Source of the DNA: Chelonoidis abingdonii
Lineage: Eukaryota > Chordata > Testudines > Testudinidae
Assembly (NCBI RefSeq): GCF_003597395.2
Contig: NC_133769.1
Span: 43,211,943-43,275,942, forward strand
Reading direction: 5' to 3'
DNA length: 64,000 bases
The translations under genes and the position numbers were made by a program. Shown here piece by piece: positions 9,487 to 21,858 of this stretch. The notes beneath the pieces were generated by a model. That model saw only the letters and a program-made list of their open reading frames with translations. It ran no database searches and had not been told where the DNA came from. Each line of letters opens with the position of its first letter. Positions within the stretch are counted from its first letter, which is position 1.

Positions 9487-11130
9487 ATGAACAAATTTTT
9501 ACAAAGCCAGCCTGCCATTTCTGTGACCAGAAAATCTTACCAGCTGATTGTTCTCTTCCTTTTTTGTTCAATTCACCAGACATGTCCAACTTGCTTCCAC
9601 TCTTATTACCATGAGGCAAGTTTTGCCCACCATTCTTCATGCCTATTCCAAGAAATCCTCTGTTTCCATGGGAATGGAAGTCTTACTTCAGGAGCTATAT
9701 GCTTGCTATAGAAACCTCTGCTTACATGACAGAAAAGCAGAAAGTCTGAGTGGTTTGTTGCCTTGTTCCTAAGGGCAACAGATCTTCAGACAGCTCCCTC
9801 CTGTTACTGACTTACTGCAAGGTGTGACTCCATATGATGCTGCTCTCCAAGCCCTGAGTTATCTTTTTAATCCTTTACTAAATGTTCCTGATCACTTCAA
9901 GTGCTATTCCCATATACAGAAAACTCACAAGCCCATCAACCACTATGAAGCTGCACTACACAAGTTGAGTGCAATCTGTGAATTTGCCAGTTTCATAGAT
10001 GAAGTAGGCAGGGATCAAGTTGTCAGGCAGATGAACAGTTCCAAGATTTCTGAACAACCTCTCATGATAAAAGGCTGTATCTTGGAGAAAACCAAAGAAA
10101 CCACCCAATGAGTGGAAAGCTCCATCCACTGTGTTGCCTTTCTTCAAAACACCAGAAGTCTTCGATCCTGCAGAAGTTAATACAGTGCAATACAAGACTG
10201 CAGTCCCCCAAAAGCTGCTAAGTCAACATCCACAGTACCTTCACTCTCCACAAACCACATAGCTACCAATGCTACAGATGTGGTGACCCTGGTCACAAGG
10301 CAGAATTTCCAGGGAGTCCTGCCAAGAAATCAGTATGCAAGAAGTGCAACAAAAAGAACAGTTTGCTAAAGTCAGTAATACTATCATCAATGTTGTATCA
10401 AGAGTTCTCACAAATTATGATTACATATTGAATCCCAACAATATCCTGAATGTGTCAGGAGATCACTACTCCACTCCACACTGACAAGTGCAAGTCAACA
10501 GGCATTGTGTGAGGATGTCAGCAGATTCTGGTTTGCCTTAAACTATAATTCCCATCCAGCTCTACACTGTGCTATTTGCCAATTCTTATCTTGTGTTGCA
10601 TCCTACACACATATATCCTGGAGGCCATGGTGGCTTTCCCATCCCTGTCAATGGCTATTTTACAGCTACCTTTGAGTATAAAGGCCACCATTCCCAAAGG
10701 AAAATCTTTGTAGCACAAAAGGAAGTTTCTATTTTAGGGTAGAATCATGAAAGGGACCTTCAGATGATCTTAGATCTAAATAGTACTGAATTTGTCCTAC
10801 AAAAGGAGGATAGGATACAACCAGAAATTGTCATTGAATTTCAAGATGTTTTCACTGATACTCAGGTATTGTAAAAAACTTCAAACACAAGATCCATCTA
10901 AAAAATAATTCAGTACTTGTACAGAATAAAAGTATGAAACATACCAATCACACTGAGACAACTACTCAAAGAAGAGTTTTGAACTAGGCAAAGCAGATAT
11001 TCTTGAACTAGTTGATTCATCCAAATAGGTTTCTCCTGTTGGTCTCACAGGGAAGCCTACCAATGCCACCCACATGTGTGTGGACTTAAGAGATTGAAAC
11101 TCCAACATTGTCATCCTCTACCAAGCATCA
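9487..11130 (+). pseudogene. Ty3/Gypsy retrotransposon relic: gag, protease, start of RT
   Basis: A gag-like frame lies at 9824-10111, with weaker related-looking sequence from about 9487. Its zinc knuckle follows at about 10270-10310 (CYRCGDPGHKAEF, with F where the last cysteine belongs), then a second cysteine pair (CKKC). Around 10515-10740 the pieces contain ADSG and a strand pattern typical of retropepsins, followed by the protease-RT linker. From about 10890 the RT N-terminus is recognisable across several frames, with PITLRQL and the conserved segment before PLPSI. Many stops and frameshifts show it is old. At about 11130 the coding sequence is cut by a CR1 insertion and resumes at 12361. 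Confidence 0.7.
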
Positions 11131-12349
11131 AAGAATATCAGGGTTGGAAGGAACCTCAGGAAATAATCTAGTCCAACCCCCTGCTCAAAGAAGGACAAAT
11201 TCCCAACTAAATCATCCCAGCCAGGGCTTTGTCAAGCCTGACCTTAAAAACCTCTAAGGAAGGAGATTCCACCACCTCCCTAGGTAACCCATTCCAGTGC
11301 TTCACCACCCTCCTAGTGAAATTTTTTTTCCTAATATCCAACCTAACTCGCCACTGCAACTTGAGACCATTACTCCTTGTTCTTTTATCTGCTACCACTG
11401 AGAACAGTCTAGATCCTCTTTTGATCCCCTTTCAGGTAGTTGAAGAGCTATCAAATCCCCTTCATTCTCCTCTTCCGCAGACTAAACAATCCAGTTCCCT
11501 CAGCCTCTTTTCATAAGTCATGTGCTCCAGCCCCTAATCATTTTGTTGCCTTCCGCTGAACTCTTTCCAATTTTTCCACATCCTTCTTGTAGTGTGGGGG
11601 CCCAAAACTGGACACAGTACTCCAGATGAGGCCTTGCCACTGTCGAATAGAGGGAGTTATCTTCCTTGATCTGCTGGCAATGCCCTACTTATACAGCCCA
11701 AATGCTGTTAGCATTCTTGACACAAGGGCACACTGTTGACTCATATTCAGCTTCTCGTCCACTGTAACCTCTAGGTCCTTTCCGCAGAACTGCTGCCAGC
11801 CACTCGGTCCCTAATCTGTAGCAGTGAATGGGATTCTTCCATCCTAGTGTAGGACTCTACACTTGTCCTTGTTGAACCTCATCAGGTTTCTTTTGGCCCA
11901 GTTCTCTAATTTGTCTAGGTCCCTCTGTATCCTATCCCTACCCTCCAGCATATCTACCAGTCCTCCCAGTTTAGTGTCATCTTCAAACTTGCTGGGGTGC
12001 AGTCCGCGCCATCCTCCAGATCATTAATGAAGATTTGAACAAAACCGGCCCCACAACTGACCCTTGGGGCATCCATTTGAAACGGCTGCCAACTAGACAT
12101 GGAGCCATCGATCACTACCTGCTGAGCCGACAATCTAGCCAGCTTTCTATCCATTTTTAGTCCATCATCCAGCCCATCTTCTTTAACTTGCTGGCAAGAA
12201 TACTGTGGGAGACCATATCAAAAGCTTTGCTAAAGTCAGGGAATAACACATCCACTGCTTTCCCCTCATCCACAGACCCAGTTATCTCCTCATAGAAGGC
12301 AATTAGGTTAGTCAGGGATGACTTGCCCTTGGTGAATCCGTACTGACAG
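11131..12349 (-). mobile_element. CR1 LINE, 5'-truncated, inserted in the Gypsy RT
   Basis: The plus strand begins with the reverse complement of a CR1 3' end (AGAATATCAGGGTTGGAAGG, then CTAGTCCAACCCCCTGCTC). On the minus strand, 11207-11398 encodes the CR1 ORF2 C-terminus ([18 protein letters not shown]), and 11954-12154 holds a diverged RT segment (VVIDGSMSSWQP and [10 protein letters not shown]). The element is about 1.2 kb, truncated within the RT at about 12349, with several frameshifts. Gypsy RT sequence on both sides shows that CR1 came later. Confidence 0.9.
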
Positions 12350-12360
12350 TGAATCCATCA

Positions 12361-12571
12361 CTGAAATGCTGCTAACCTTGAAGGAGGCAAGAATCTTTAC
12401 AACCCTTGATTTATCCTCAGTGTACCACCAGATCACCTTAATGGAAGAATCTCATAAGTACATAGTTTTTGCCACTCCTGAAGGTTTGTTCCAAGTCAAA
12501 TGTATGCCATTTGAGTTAGCCTTGGCTACATCAGTATTCCAGAAAATGATGCATATAATCTTCTGAAGCAT
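12361..12571 (+). pseudogene. Ty3/Gypsy RT continuation after the CR1 insertion
   Basis: A 66-codon open frame encodes LKEARIFTTLDLSSVYHQI, RT motif A with its catalytic aspartate, then FATPEGLFQ and MPFELALATSVFQKMM, the following Gypsy RT motif. It takes up close to where the upstream RT stops at 11130, so both are halves of one element. The YxDD motif is not reached: CR1 sequence begins at about 12572. Confidence 0.85.
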
Positions 12572-12703
12572 TTAGAGGAGAAGAAAGTGATCAGGAAGAA
12601 GTCAGCATGGATTCACTGCAGGCAAGTCATGCCTGACTAAACTAATTGCCTTCTATGACGAGATAACTGGCTCTGTGGATGAGGGGAAAGCAGTGGATGT
12701 GTT
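12572..12703 (+). mobile_element. CR1 LINE fragment, opposite orientation
   Basis: This is CR1 RT sequence in the plus sense (ATTGCCTTCTATGACGAGAT region). 12601-12703 is the inverted counterpart of 12245-12347 in the larger CR1, at roughly 90% identity by eye. It ends abruptly at a G-rich tract. Confidence 0.8.
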
Positions 12704-13110
12704 AAGAGGTTGGGTTGGGGAAGTGTTTGGGGGAGGATGGGAATTGGTGAGTAGGGGAGGGTTTAAGATGTGGGTTTATTGCGGAATGTGGCTTAGGGGT
12801 TGGTGTGCAATGCAGGAGAGGTTTCGGGCGTAGGGCTTTCTGCTATGGAGGAAAGGTTTTGGCAGAGTGATGTTTTATGGGGTGTTTATCTGGAGGACTG
12901 TGAAAGAGGGGGTGAGAGGGCAATGGCAGGAGGATGTTTTATGCTGTTTGGATTTATTTGAAGAGAAAGCGGGGTGAGGAGTATTTATTTGTGGATTGGT
13001 TACAAGGAGTTTGATGGGATTAAGCCAGGGATGGGTGTGGGTTTTGGGAGGGTACTGGGGAGACGGGACTGGAATCTGTGGAGGGAGCATTAGGAGACTG
13101 TGGTGGAGGA
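12704..13110. repeat. G/T-rich, C-poor low-complexity tract
   Basis: Some 400 bases on the plus strand are dominated by G, T and A, with many GGG runs and very few C. No repeat unit is clear. The proline- and serine-rich frame on the opposite strand (12875-13090) is a by-product of this composition. Confidence 0.75.
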
Positions 13111-15269
13111 ATTGAAAAGGGCAGGAAACCCAGAGGCTGTGTGATTGTGCTGATGGTGACAGCTGGTTGTGGCTATGTCTGGCTCTGTCCTCCTTAGCCC
13201 CTTTGCCCTCTCCTTTCTCCCCTCTGTGTCCCTCCCTCCCTCACTGGCACCAGCCCCAGCTCAGCTCGAAGGCAGCAGGGAGGAATGGACTCACAGTTGA
13301 ACCAGAGACTGGGCTGGCTTGGTAGGCGCTGATCACATGCAAGACAGACTCTACTCGCAACACCATGGTGAGGCCCCAGGGATTTGCCTCATCACTGTGA
13401 TGTTTCTCCACTGGTGTTATCTGGACCAGTGGTCTGCTAAGTCACTCCAATCCTTGACTCTGGGAGCCAACCTTACCCTACTCTGCTGTGAAAACGCTCA
13501 CTCCTGGGCTGCTCACACACAGCCTCTGGCATGTAAGCTGCTCCTTGGAGTGTGCAACCGAATGACAGTGGCCAATATCTCCTGTCCCAGACGCAACCCT
13601 AGGAACCTCCATCTTGCAGTGTCCAGTTATGCCTACTGAATGCTGCAATCTTATATGAGGTCGTCAATTTAACAAAAAAATGATATGTATCAGGCTTGTA
13701 ATTCCAAGGGAAGTCTCTGACATGCTTCAACCCAAACGCTCTGCTTCAGGTAGAACAAACAAACAGATTCATTAACTACAAAGATAAATTTTGAATTGTT
13801 ATAAGTCAAAGCACAACCATCAGATTTGGTCAAATGAAATAAAAGCAAAACACATTCTAAACTGATCTTAACACTTTCAATGCCATTACAAACTTAGATG
13901 CTTCTCACCACAAGCTGACTGGTTGCCCTTCAGCCAGGCTCTCTCCTTTGATCAACACTTCAGTCGCTTGGTGGTGGTGATGATACCATGCAATCATTTT
14001 ATAAAGATGAACATATAGGGTGTAGGGCATTTTCACGAGGTACAGAGCATCACAATGACCAGCTGACAGACTCCAGGGACTATCCTTGCTTGTCCTGCTA
14101 TTGGGAAGCCAGGCAACAGAGTGGCTCAGATTTAAGCTAGAGGCTCTAAACCCCTCTAGCTCTAGCCATCCACCACCTATGATTGCAAGTCATCCTGTAG
14201 TGGCACAGCTGAACAAAACACAGTTTTACAATGAGAAAGATGTTTAATGGCTCCTGTGAGCAGCCAATTGATAGGTCAGGAAAGCAGATAAGCACAGCTG
14301 TGTCCTCTAGGGGACAATGCAAACTTCCAATGAAAGGCTCACACTATTCTGAATTTTTCTGAGGTAGAGGGCAGGTGGTGATGGAGAATAATATGTGACT
14401 TTTTGAAAGTATCAGATACAGACACTGGTTTGGAATTTATTATTGCCTTACAAAATGCTACATCTCGTTTTCACCAAAGTCTCCATTGTTCAACTACCAT
14501 AAATAAACTATCAGCCACAGAAACTGTTAGAAACACAGTCATTTGATATCAGTTATGTAGCCAAGTTGCTGTCCAACTGTCACTAAACTGATGCTTTATC
14601 CCACAAATAGTGCCTTTACAGAGACAACAGGCATATTTAAAATTCACAGAAAAGGGACAGTAACTTGATTACAGCAACAAATGATAATGTAATTGCAACA
14701 AGAGAGAAAATTGTCTATAAAACCAAAAGGTCAGTCAAATCCAAATACAGCATCAGAGCTCCTGGAAGTAGAGCAAAAGAGACTAATCGGCTTGGATGAT
14801 CATTTTAATAGTCTGGCAGATTTGTTTCTTCCATCAGAGCTAGGGGAACAAATGGTTGGGCTCTCAAGGTTCTTTTTATACCCATAGTATGCTAAATTAA
14901 AATAAAAATGGGGAAAGGCAGTGTTATTGCTGAATAAGAAGCAATCCTGAGTAATATCTTGGATGACATATTCAAATTAAAACTTTCACTAAAGTTCCCT
15001 GAATGCAACTAAATTAATTACTTGAGCTTTTTCTATGAATATTACAATAATGGGTACTGAAATGACAAGCATAACCTACTGTATAATACACTCAGTGCAG
15101 CTTTTACAGTCTTTGAAAAAGAAACAGACCCAAGCTATATATATATATATGTAGAGATGAAGAATTGTCTTGTGGTAGATGTACTAGACTTGTCCTATAG
15201 CCACACTGGACCACAATGTAGACTATGAGCATTTAAATTGCAGAAAGCACCAAAAGCATTGCAGTCTAA
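13111..15269. other. Unclassified, partly repeat-like
   Basis: 13430-14100 looks like a dispersed repeat, possibly an LTR-type sequence (a run with AATAAAAG near 13838 and a TATAAA near 13999), but no boundaries or target duplications could be fixed. A (TA)n run lies at about 15138-15151. Open frames at 13319-13639 and 14693-14887 show no recognised domain. Confidence 0.35.
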
Positions 15270-15542
15270 GGGCTCGTCTTCACTAGGGGGAGATTGATGC
15301 TGCTGCAATCGATGCAGCAGGGATCGATTTAATGGGTCTAGTAAAGACCCACTAAATCGATGGCAGAGAGCTCTCTGGTCGACCTCACTACTCCAGCTCT
15401 CCGAGAAGAGTAAGGGAAGTCGACTGGAGCGTAGTGAAGACACCACGGTAAGTTAACCTAAGCTACGTCGACTCCAGCTATGTTATTCACGCTATCTATA
15501 GCACAACTTAGGTAGACTTACTCCCATAGTGAAAACAAGCCC
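15270..15542. mobile_element. 273-bp MITE with TAA target duplication (Harbinger-like)
   Basis: The ends are GGGCTCGTCTTCACTA and TAGTGAAAACAAGCCC, near-perfect inverted repeats. TAA stands directly outside both ends (15267-15269 and 15543-15545), the 3-bp T-W-A duplication typical of the PIF/Harbinger superfamily. Internally it holds a TGCTGC/GCAGCA palindrome around ATCGAT and a GGGTCT/AGACCC hairpin. There is no coding capacity. Confidence 0.75.
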
Positions 15543-15774
15543 TAAGTGCTCCATGTGGACACTACTTGTATGAACTAAAAGGTACCTAGTTTGTATTAAT
15601 CTAGTCCTGTTTGAAAGAGGCCCAGATTAATGCATACTATGTACTTTCTAGTTCGCACCAGCAGCATCTACATGGGCGCTTAGTCTACAACACTTTGGTG
15701 TGCTCTGCAGTTTAAACCATCACAATCTGCACTGTGTTGCAATATAGACAAGCGTTGAGACTCAGGAACACTAG

Positions 15775-15880
15775 CTACTATTCCTGACTTTACCACAACC
15801 TGTGTGACTTAGTTGAGTCATTTAGTCTTTCAGTATCTCAGTTCCCTATCTGTAAAAAGAGGGATAATAAATCTGTCTTG
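15775..15880 (+). mobile_element. MIR SINE fragment
   Basis: The order of TGTGTGACTTAG, the CTCAGTTCCC segment and CTGTAAAAAGAGGGATAATA matches the conserved core and 3' part of MIR. The copy is old and lacks the tRNA-like head. Confidence 0.6.
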
Positions 15881-17522
15881 TCTGTTTAGACTTATATACC
15901 CTTTAGTGCAAGGTGTGTCTCAGCCTATAAGTTTGTACAATACCTTGCAGAAATGATTTTGACTAAAGCTGTATGACGTTTTCCAGTGCCCTAAATATTT
16001 TTGTTTTCGCTTTTGAGAAAAATACAGATGTAGTGACACCAAAGATTTTAAAAAATTCATGTTGGTTTCACCAAATTGTTCATTTAGAAAAAAAATCCCA
16101 AAAAGTCGAAATGTTTCATTTTGACATTTTCAGGACTAAAAATTTCATATTTTGTTTCTTAAGTGTCTTCTTGGTCCAAAATTCCCTTCTAATTTATATT
16201 TTAGAAAATTAAAAACAAAACAAAAGCTCAAAATTGAAATAAAGTGTCTAATTTTTGGTCAAACAAAATGTGTCATTTGATCCAAAACTAATTGCTTACT
16301 TTATAATTCACCAGAAGTTTTTAATTAATTAGTTTTGATTAGAGCCAAAATTCTAGCTCCCCTCTCATTTTTCAGAATTGATATTGTACCAAAAATTCCA
16401 TGATACACACAGCTGTAGTCCTGACCTCAGTTGGAGGTCTACATGCTATTGTATTACAAATAAATAATAATCATGCTCTGTTTGAAGTTGGTTGGGACAG
16501 GGGAAGCCATGGAGAAAATTCACTTAGCCCCAAGGAGTTAAGAGGTAAAGTTGATAGTATCTTGATTTGCTCCCTTTCTCTCTTTCACTGAGATAGAATC
16601 CCAGTTTAAAGCTATTAGCCAATAGCTGAACATGAATTCCATAGGCTGTTTAGTCTCTAGAGGGGAAAATTACTTCCCTCATACCACCAGCTTTCCCTCT
16701 AGGTCCATAAAACAGACCACAGTGTACCAAACATTATGCCAGTGGAGGGCTTCCCTAGTACATAAAGCTGGAGTAGCACTGACTGTACCCAAAGTGGCAG
16801 AGGGATGGGGACCCAACTCTTACAACAGACACAGCTCTTGATCCTACGTGGATCAGCTGCTGAATCCATGGAGCTGTCTTTAATTCCTACATCTATAACC
16901 TCACCCCCTCATACTCTGATTGGCTCATCTGGCAGAGGGTGACTGAGTATAGTCTGCCAGGTAGATTGCCCCCAATAAAAACATCCTGCACATCCTCAGA
17001 AACAGCTTCAGAACATTTCTAGTAAGTGCCATGCCCTGTTTCGAGATCTGTCCAGCTGAGCTACCCTGCCCTCTGCACATGTGTGCAGAGACAGAGTATC
17101 TAAGCAAAATCCAGGCCTTCCCCATTGTTTCTCTCCCTTTTCTTTTCAAAGACATGCTGCAGTAGTAAGCATGTGAGTTACACTAAGACTACCACTTGTC
17201 CTGTCTACACCACGGGAACATGGTTATTGGAACCATGTTATTGGTTGAGTTAAAACCCTCGCCTAAGACAAAAGGAGTCATGACCCTGCCCAGGAGTGTT
17301 TGGCCGAGTATTGTTTTGGGTAGGAGTGTGGGGGTGACAAGGCAGAACAGAAAAACAGAAAAAGACAGAGAGAGTCAGGGAACAGCTCCAAGCAAGGAGA
17401 CTGATGCAGGTAAGAAACCTGAGGAGAGTTTTTGAGGTCAGAGCAGCCAGCTGAAAAGGGTGCCCTTGGTGCAACAAACAAAAGAAGCTGTTTCCTTCTA
17501 TTTGATTCCCTCTGCATTCAGG
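15881..17522. other. AT-rich flank without recognised gene
   Basis: 15990-16380 is AT-rich with repeated AAATTTT and TTCATTTTG-like words, resembling 36740-37010, and may be an old dispersed repeat. Open frames at 15973-16212, 16400-16591 and 16632-16841 have no recognisable domain. Nothing else stands out. Confidence 0.4.
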
Positions 17523-19779
17523 GGCCTGGTCTACACTACACATTTAAATCTATTTAAAGAGCGTTAAATCGATTTAACGCTGTACCCGTCCACACTACAA
17601 CGCCCTTTATATCGATATAAAGGGCTCTTTAAATCGATTATTTCTTGTACTCCTGCCCCGACGAGAGGAAATGTGTAGCGCTAAATCGTATTATCGTGAG
17701 TTTACTAGGTTGTGTGGGACAGAATATGGCCTCCGGATGGTGGATCCCAAGCCTGCACCATGTTACCGCTGCGTGGAGCGAGCAAATCTCTGAACTCAGC
17801 TGGGCAGGTGAAGCAGGGTAGAATGTCTTCCGGTAATTACATTTCCTGTCATATGTTGTTTGATCAGCACGGTGGCGTGCCCAGTCCTCATAATTTCAAA
17901 AAAGGCTCCAGCATGGACCTACGGGAGATACTAGAGTCTGGTTCGACGTGGTATTGGGGAGACAAATTCTTGTTTGTGATCAGAGTCTTCCGTTACAGAC
18001 GTCCGAAATTGCCAAGGCGTTTGATAAAAAATAATCTCCAGGTGGGATACACTATGCGGCTGCGTGACAAGGGTAACGGTGACGTCCAGGACTCAAATGG
18101 GGCGGCGTTGTTCTTATGGATGTGTGGTGTTGTATTTCTGCGGACTCCAGGCTATCTCAGCAGTCCATCTAGCGGAGTCTCTGAAAATTATTTTTCATTC
18201 CTCTCACTTGCTGAGCTCCAAATGCTCATGCAGCGTTCAACACACGTTCTGGCGTGGTTCGGGAATAGCTCCTCAGTTTCCGCACCCCACCAGTGAAAGA
18301 AATAGGAGAGAAATCATATTCTGACTTCTTTCAATGTCACCCTATGTGTACTGAAATGCTGCTCGTAAGATCAAACCGATGCTGCAAGCAGTAGAAAAAG
18401 CAGTATCCGTCTCCTCTCCCCTCTCTCCAGGTGGGGGTAGACGGTGGATAATGATCTGACTGATATGCCGTCGACTCGCCATCAGTCCCTGTAGTGCTCC
18501 TGGCTGGGCCTCAGGTAGATGCTGGCTCTGGGTGGCGCGTTGGGGGGGTAAAATATATGGGATTATTGGACTCCCATTTGTTACTTCCAGTAGATCTCAT
18601 ACAGAACGCATGGAGTTAACCGTGCTTATCATACGCAGATCTGGGGGCTGAAGACTTCGATCAGCCCATCCCTTTCCATGTGTTTGAAAGAAGATGACTG
18701 TACCTGCCTGGACTCAGTCATAGCCCCTGGTGAGGAACTTGGGCCTCCCCACCTCAATATGTAATCTTCACTAAAGAAGTCTAGTATCATTATTCCTGCT
18801 ATGTTTTTATAACATTCGATGAACAAGTGAGGGGAGGGGTCGACACTGCACGTGAGCCCAGTGAAAGTTGGGGGAGGATGGCAGCGAATCGCGGCGGGGT
18901 TGTTCAGCAGGACCCCTTGTTGAATACTGACGACACGGAGCAGCTGTGCTACTCCGATCACACTAGGTCTCCTAAATACACTTGCCCCTAATTCAGCAGG
19001 ATTGCTCATTCCTTTGGAAACCATAAGGGAGGGGCTAGATCCTGATCAGTCCCAAAGTGAGTCAATTCCAATTTGCTTGTTGCGTTGCGCCCCCAGCCAT
19101 TTCGAGCCGAGTCGGGAGCATACATGGATCAGCACGCCATACACGAGGAGGAGATGATGACACGTCATCTCATATGCACTAAGATTTCTCGACGCCAGTA
19201 ACGGTACAGGGTATTTAACGACCGGGTGGTAACCATCTCTGCTTATTCAGGCAAAGCGTGAAGGATGACTGTAGTAGCGCTCGTGGTTACAGATATCGTC
19301 CTCTCTATGATCCCGAACGTGGCTATTCCAGTGCATAGGTGCACCCACATTACTGGTGCCGGAAAAAAAAAAGCTGATGGGCTCCATGGTTTCGCGATTG
19401 TGTATGGCGGGTCTGCCAGGGCAATCGCGGAGGGAAATGAACGGCGGCCTGTGCGAATTCGGATTTGTCAGCTCGATGTTTTTCCCGGAGAAGGAATGGA
19501 TTGGACAGACATTTTAGCCCGAACCACCGTGACTTACTAATGATGTGTCAACCCAGAATTCCAAGGGCGGGAGACTGCCCAGGAACTATGGAGCTACGCA
19601 AGAGGCTACGGCACAATGCAAGGCGCGGGTTCAGAATCACGTTAGGTCTCGCAATGAACGCACAATGCACCGATTCTTGAACTGTGCCTAGTGTGGCCGC
19701 ATGAAATCGAATTTATAATATCAGTTTTATAAAACCGATTTTAGCTAATTCGATATTATCCCGTAGTGTAGACGTGGCC
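17523..19779 (+). mobile_element. Harbinger-like DNA transposon, about 2.26 kb, decayed
   Basis: The ends GGCCTGGTCTACACTAC and GTAGTGTAGACGTGGCC form a 17-bp inverted repeat with two mismatches, flanked by AGG on both sides (17520-17522 and 19780-19782). Close to the left end are a 22-bp perfect palindrome (17560-17581) and a 24-bp one (17602-17625), both centred on ATCGAT. Inside, 17712-18296 is a 194-codon open frame in which KGSSMDLREILE and YWGDKFLF weakly resemble the Myb/SANT-like protein of Harbinger elements; this is a judgement from memory. The rest is broken. The segment is strikingly CpG-rich against its AT-rich surroundings. Superfamily assignment is tentative; presence of a TIR element is firm. 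Confidence 0.65.
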
Positions 19780-19782
19780 AGG

Positions 19783-21856
19783 AACACAGGACTTTGAAAA
19801 TTCTTTGTAAATATAGAAAATGCATCAGAGAAAATACCAGACTTTTATCAATTCTACTTCCAACTGGAACATCCCGAATCCCCCAAAACTTGGGTCAAAA
19901 TGGAGCTAACTCAAGTTTTCCCAAATTAAATTTACTAAAACTCAGTTAAACTCTACTTAATGAAACTAAATAGGAACTGCAGTTTGAGATTTAATAATGA
20001 CCTATGCAGTCTAAAGCTCCTTACCAACCTGGGATATGAAACAGTCTCAGGAGCCAAGTGGGCAGGCCTGGTCAGTTTTGGAGAGTAATGTCTACACAGA
20101 AAGCCTTAGCGTTGCACAGAGTGATGGCACATTTAGGCCCTACTGGCCAGGCACTAGGCTATTTCATAGCCCAGGTTAGTAAGGGGGTTTAGATTGCATA
20201 GATTGTTAGTAAACCCCAAATGAAATTCCTAGTTAGTTTCCCTAGGAGGAGTTTAACTGAATTTTAGGAAAATTAATCTGGGAAAACTCGAGTTAGCTTG
20301 ACTGCAGTAGAAAAGTTAGTAACGCTTGCATAGCAATAAAGAATGGTTAAAGTTAACGTATTGAAATACATCTTGATTTTAGATACCATGCACTGTTTAC
20401 AAAAGGATTAACAACTGAGGCATAATCTAAATCATAGAGTTTTAAAAACCTTACATCAGAGTTAAACACCCAAATGAGGTGACTACATTTAAATTAACAA
20501 CATTAACAAGTGATTCTTAAAGTCAGCAATTGAATGGTGGAAAAACAAGTCAACTCTCAGTGAAATATATCTGTACTCTTAATATATATATTATCTGATA
20601 GTGTCTTTGCAAGTATACTTTTAGCCTTTGTTTGGCTTACAATTTGATTTTACTCCCACATCTTCCTTTCTTGGCATGCTATTCTATAGAAATATAACTG
20701 GTCATTATAACAGTTTATGCATGCAAAATAGACATATGAAAAAGAATTACAGATGAGAAAGTATGACTGATGGGATTTCTTCATTACAAAATTATCCTGA
20801 TTTTAGCAATTTGCAATCATTTCTTTATGAATGTAGAATATATGGAAAATTAAGTGCTGCTGTTATGATACCAATCATTACTAACATTTGTTCCTTCATA
20901 CTGCAAAATGATGGCTTTTACATATAGATTATAAAAAGATGTCTTTTTGTAAGTTATTATGGAGAATTTCTCATCGCTACTAGCTCAATTTAGTAACAAA
21001 TAGGTTCTTCATATGTAGCTTCTTACAGGGGCTTTATGGTCATAGAACATCTGCTAGATTCAGCAGCTCAAATCTAGTACTAGCAGAAGCTGTGAAATGT
21101 GGGTTGACCATTCATGTGGCAAACTCCTGCCATCTCTTGCTCCATTGACAGCAGGGCTATTGTACTTCTTCCAACTAGATTATCATGGAGCTCCAGGAGT
21201 CCGTGATTACTTCTAATGTCTATCCTTTAGACTAGCAACCAACTCAAAGGGGGCTGGCATTCAAGTCTTATCCATCTCCCTATCAAAGCCCAACAGGACA
21301 GAGATTATAAAAACAGGACTGAGATCTATAGAAGTTCTATGGATGGGGACGTGGGTCTTCTCAATTGCGGTACTAAGCCTGGCACCATCACATCTTGTCT
21401 TTGGTCCACAACTGCCCAGGGATATCCACCCTTGGCTGGGAGTAAATCTCAGGTTCTATTATTTTTTCTCCTCTACTACAAGAGGAGATGGAATAGGAAG
21501 CCATTTTACTTTCCCTACCCATCCCAAGTGCACCTGTGCAGAAGACAAACATAATCTAGCTCACCTCAGGGTAAAGCTCAGGAATGTAGGGGCAGCTAGT
21601 GATAGGGGAGTGCTAGCAAACTCAGAGAAGCCATGCCTGGCCAGCGGTGGGTGGACCATTCCATCTCTCCATCTGTAGCTTCATATGTAGGATTTTATGG
21701 TCATAGAACATGCCAGAAAGACTGACTGTACTTACTGCATATAGCAAGTGGCATGTTTCAGTGTTTTTCTTCCCAGGGCTCAAGAGGCATTTTGACTCTC
21801 AATAGCCCAGTACTTCCAGCCACCATCTTTGGGGTGTTATTGCCATCTCTCCATAT
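19783..21856. other. AT-rich flank without recognised gene
   Basis: No gene or clear repeat is visible apart from an AT run near 20581-20594. The frame at 21343-21678 has no recognised domain. Confidence 0.5.
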
Positions 21857-21858
21857 TA

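Noticed and set aside
12875..13090. Proline-rich 71-codon frame on the minus strand
   Set aside because: It arises from the C-poor, G-rich composition of the opposite strand; there is no start context or homology signal.
13319..13639. 106-codon frame as a gene
   Set aside because: No recognisable domain, and the region looks like a dispersed repeat.
17712..18296. 194-codon frame as a host gene
   Set aside because: It lies between the inverted ends of a DNA transposon and weakly resembles a Myb-like transposon protein.
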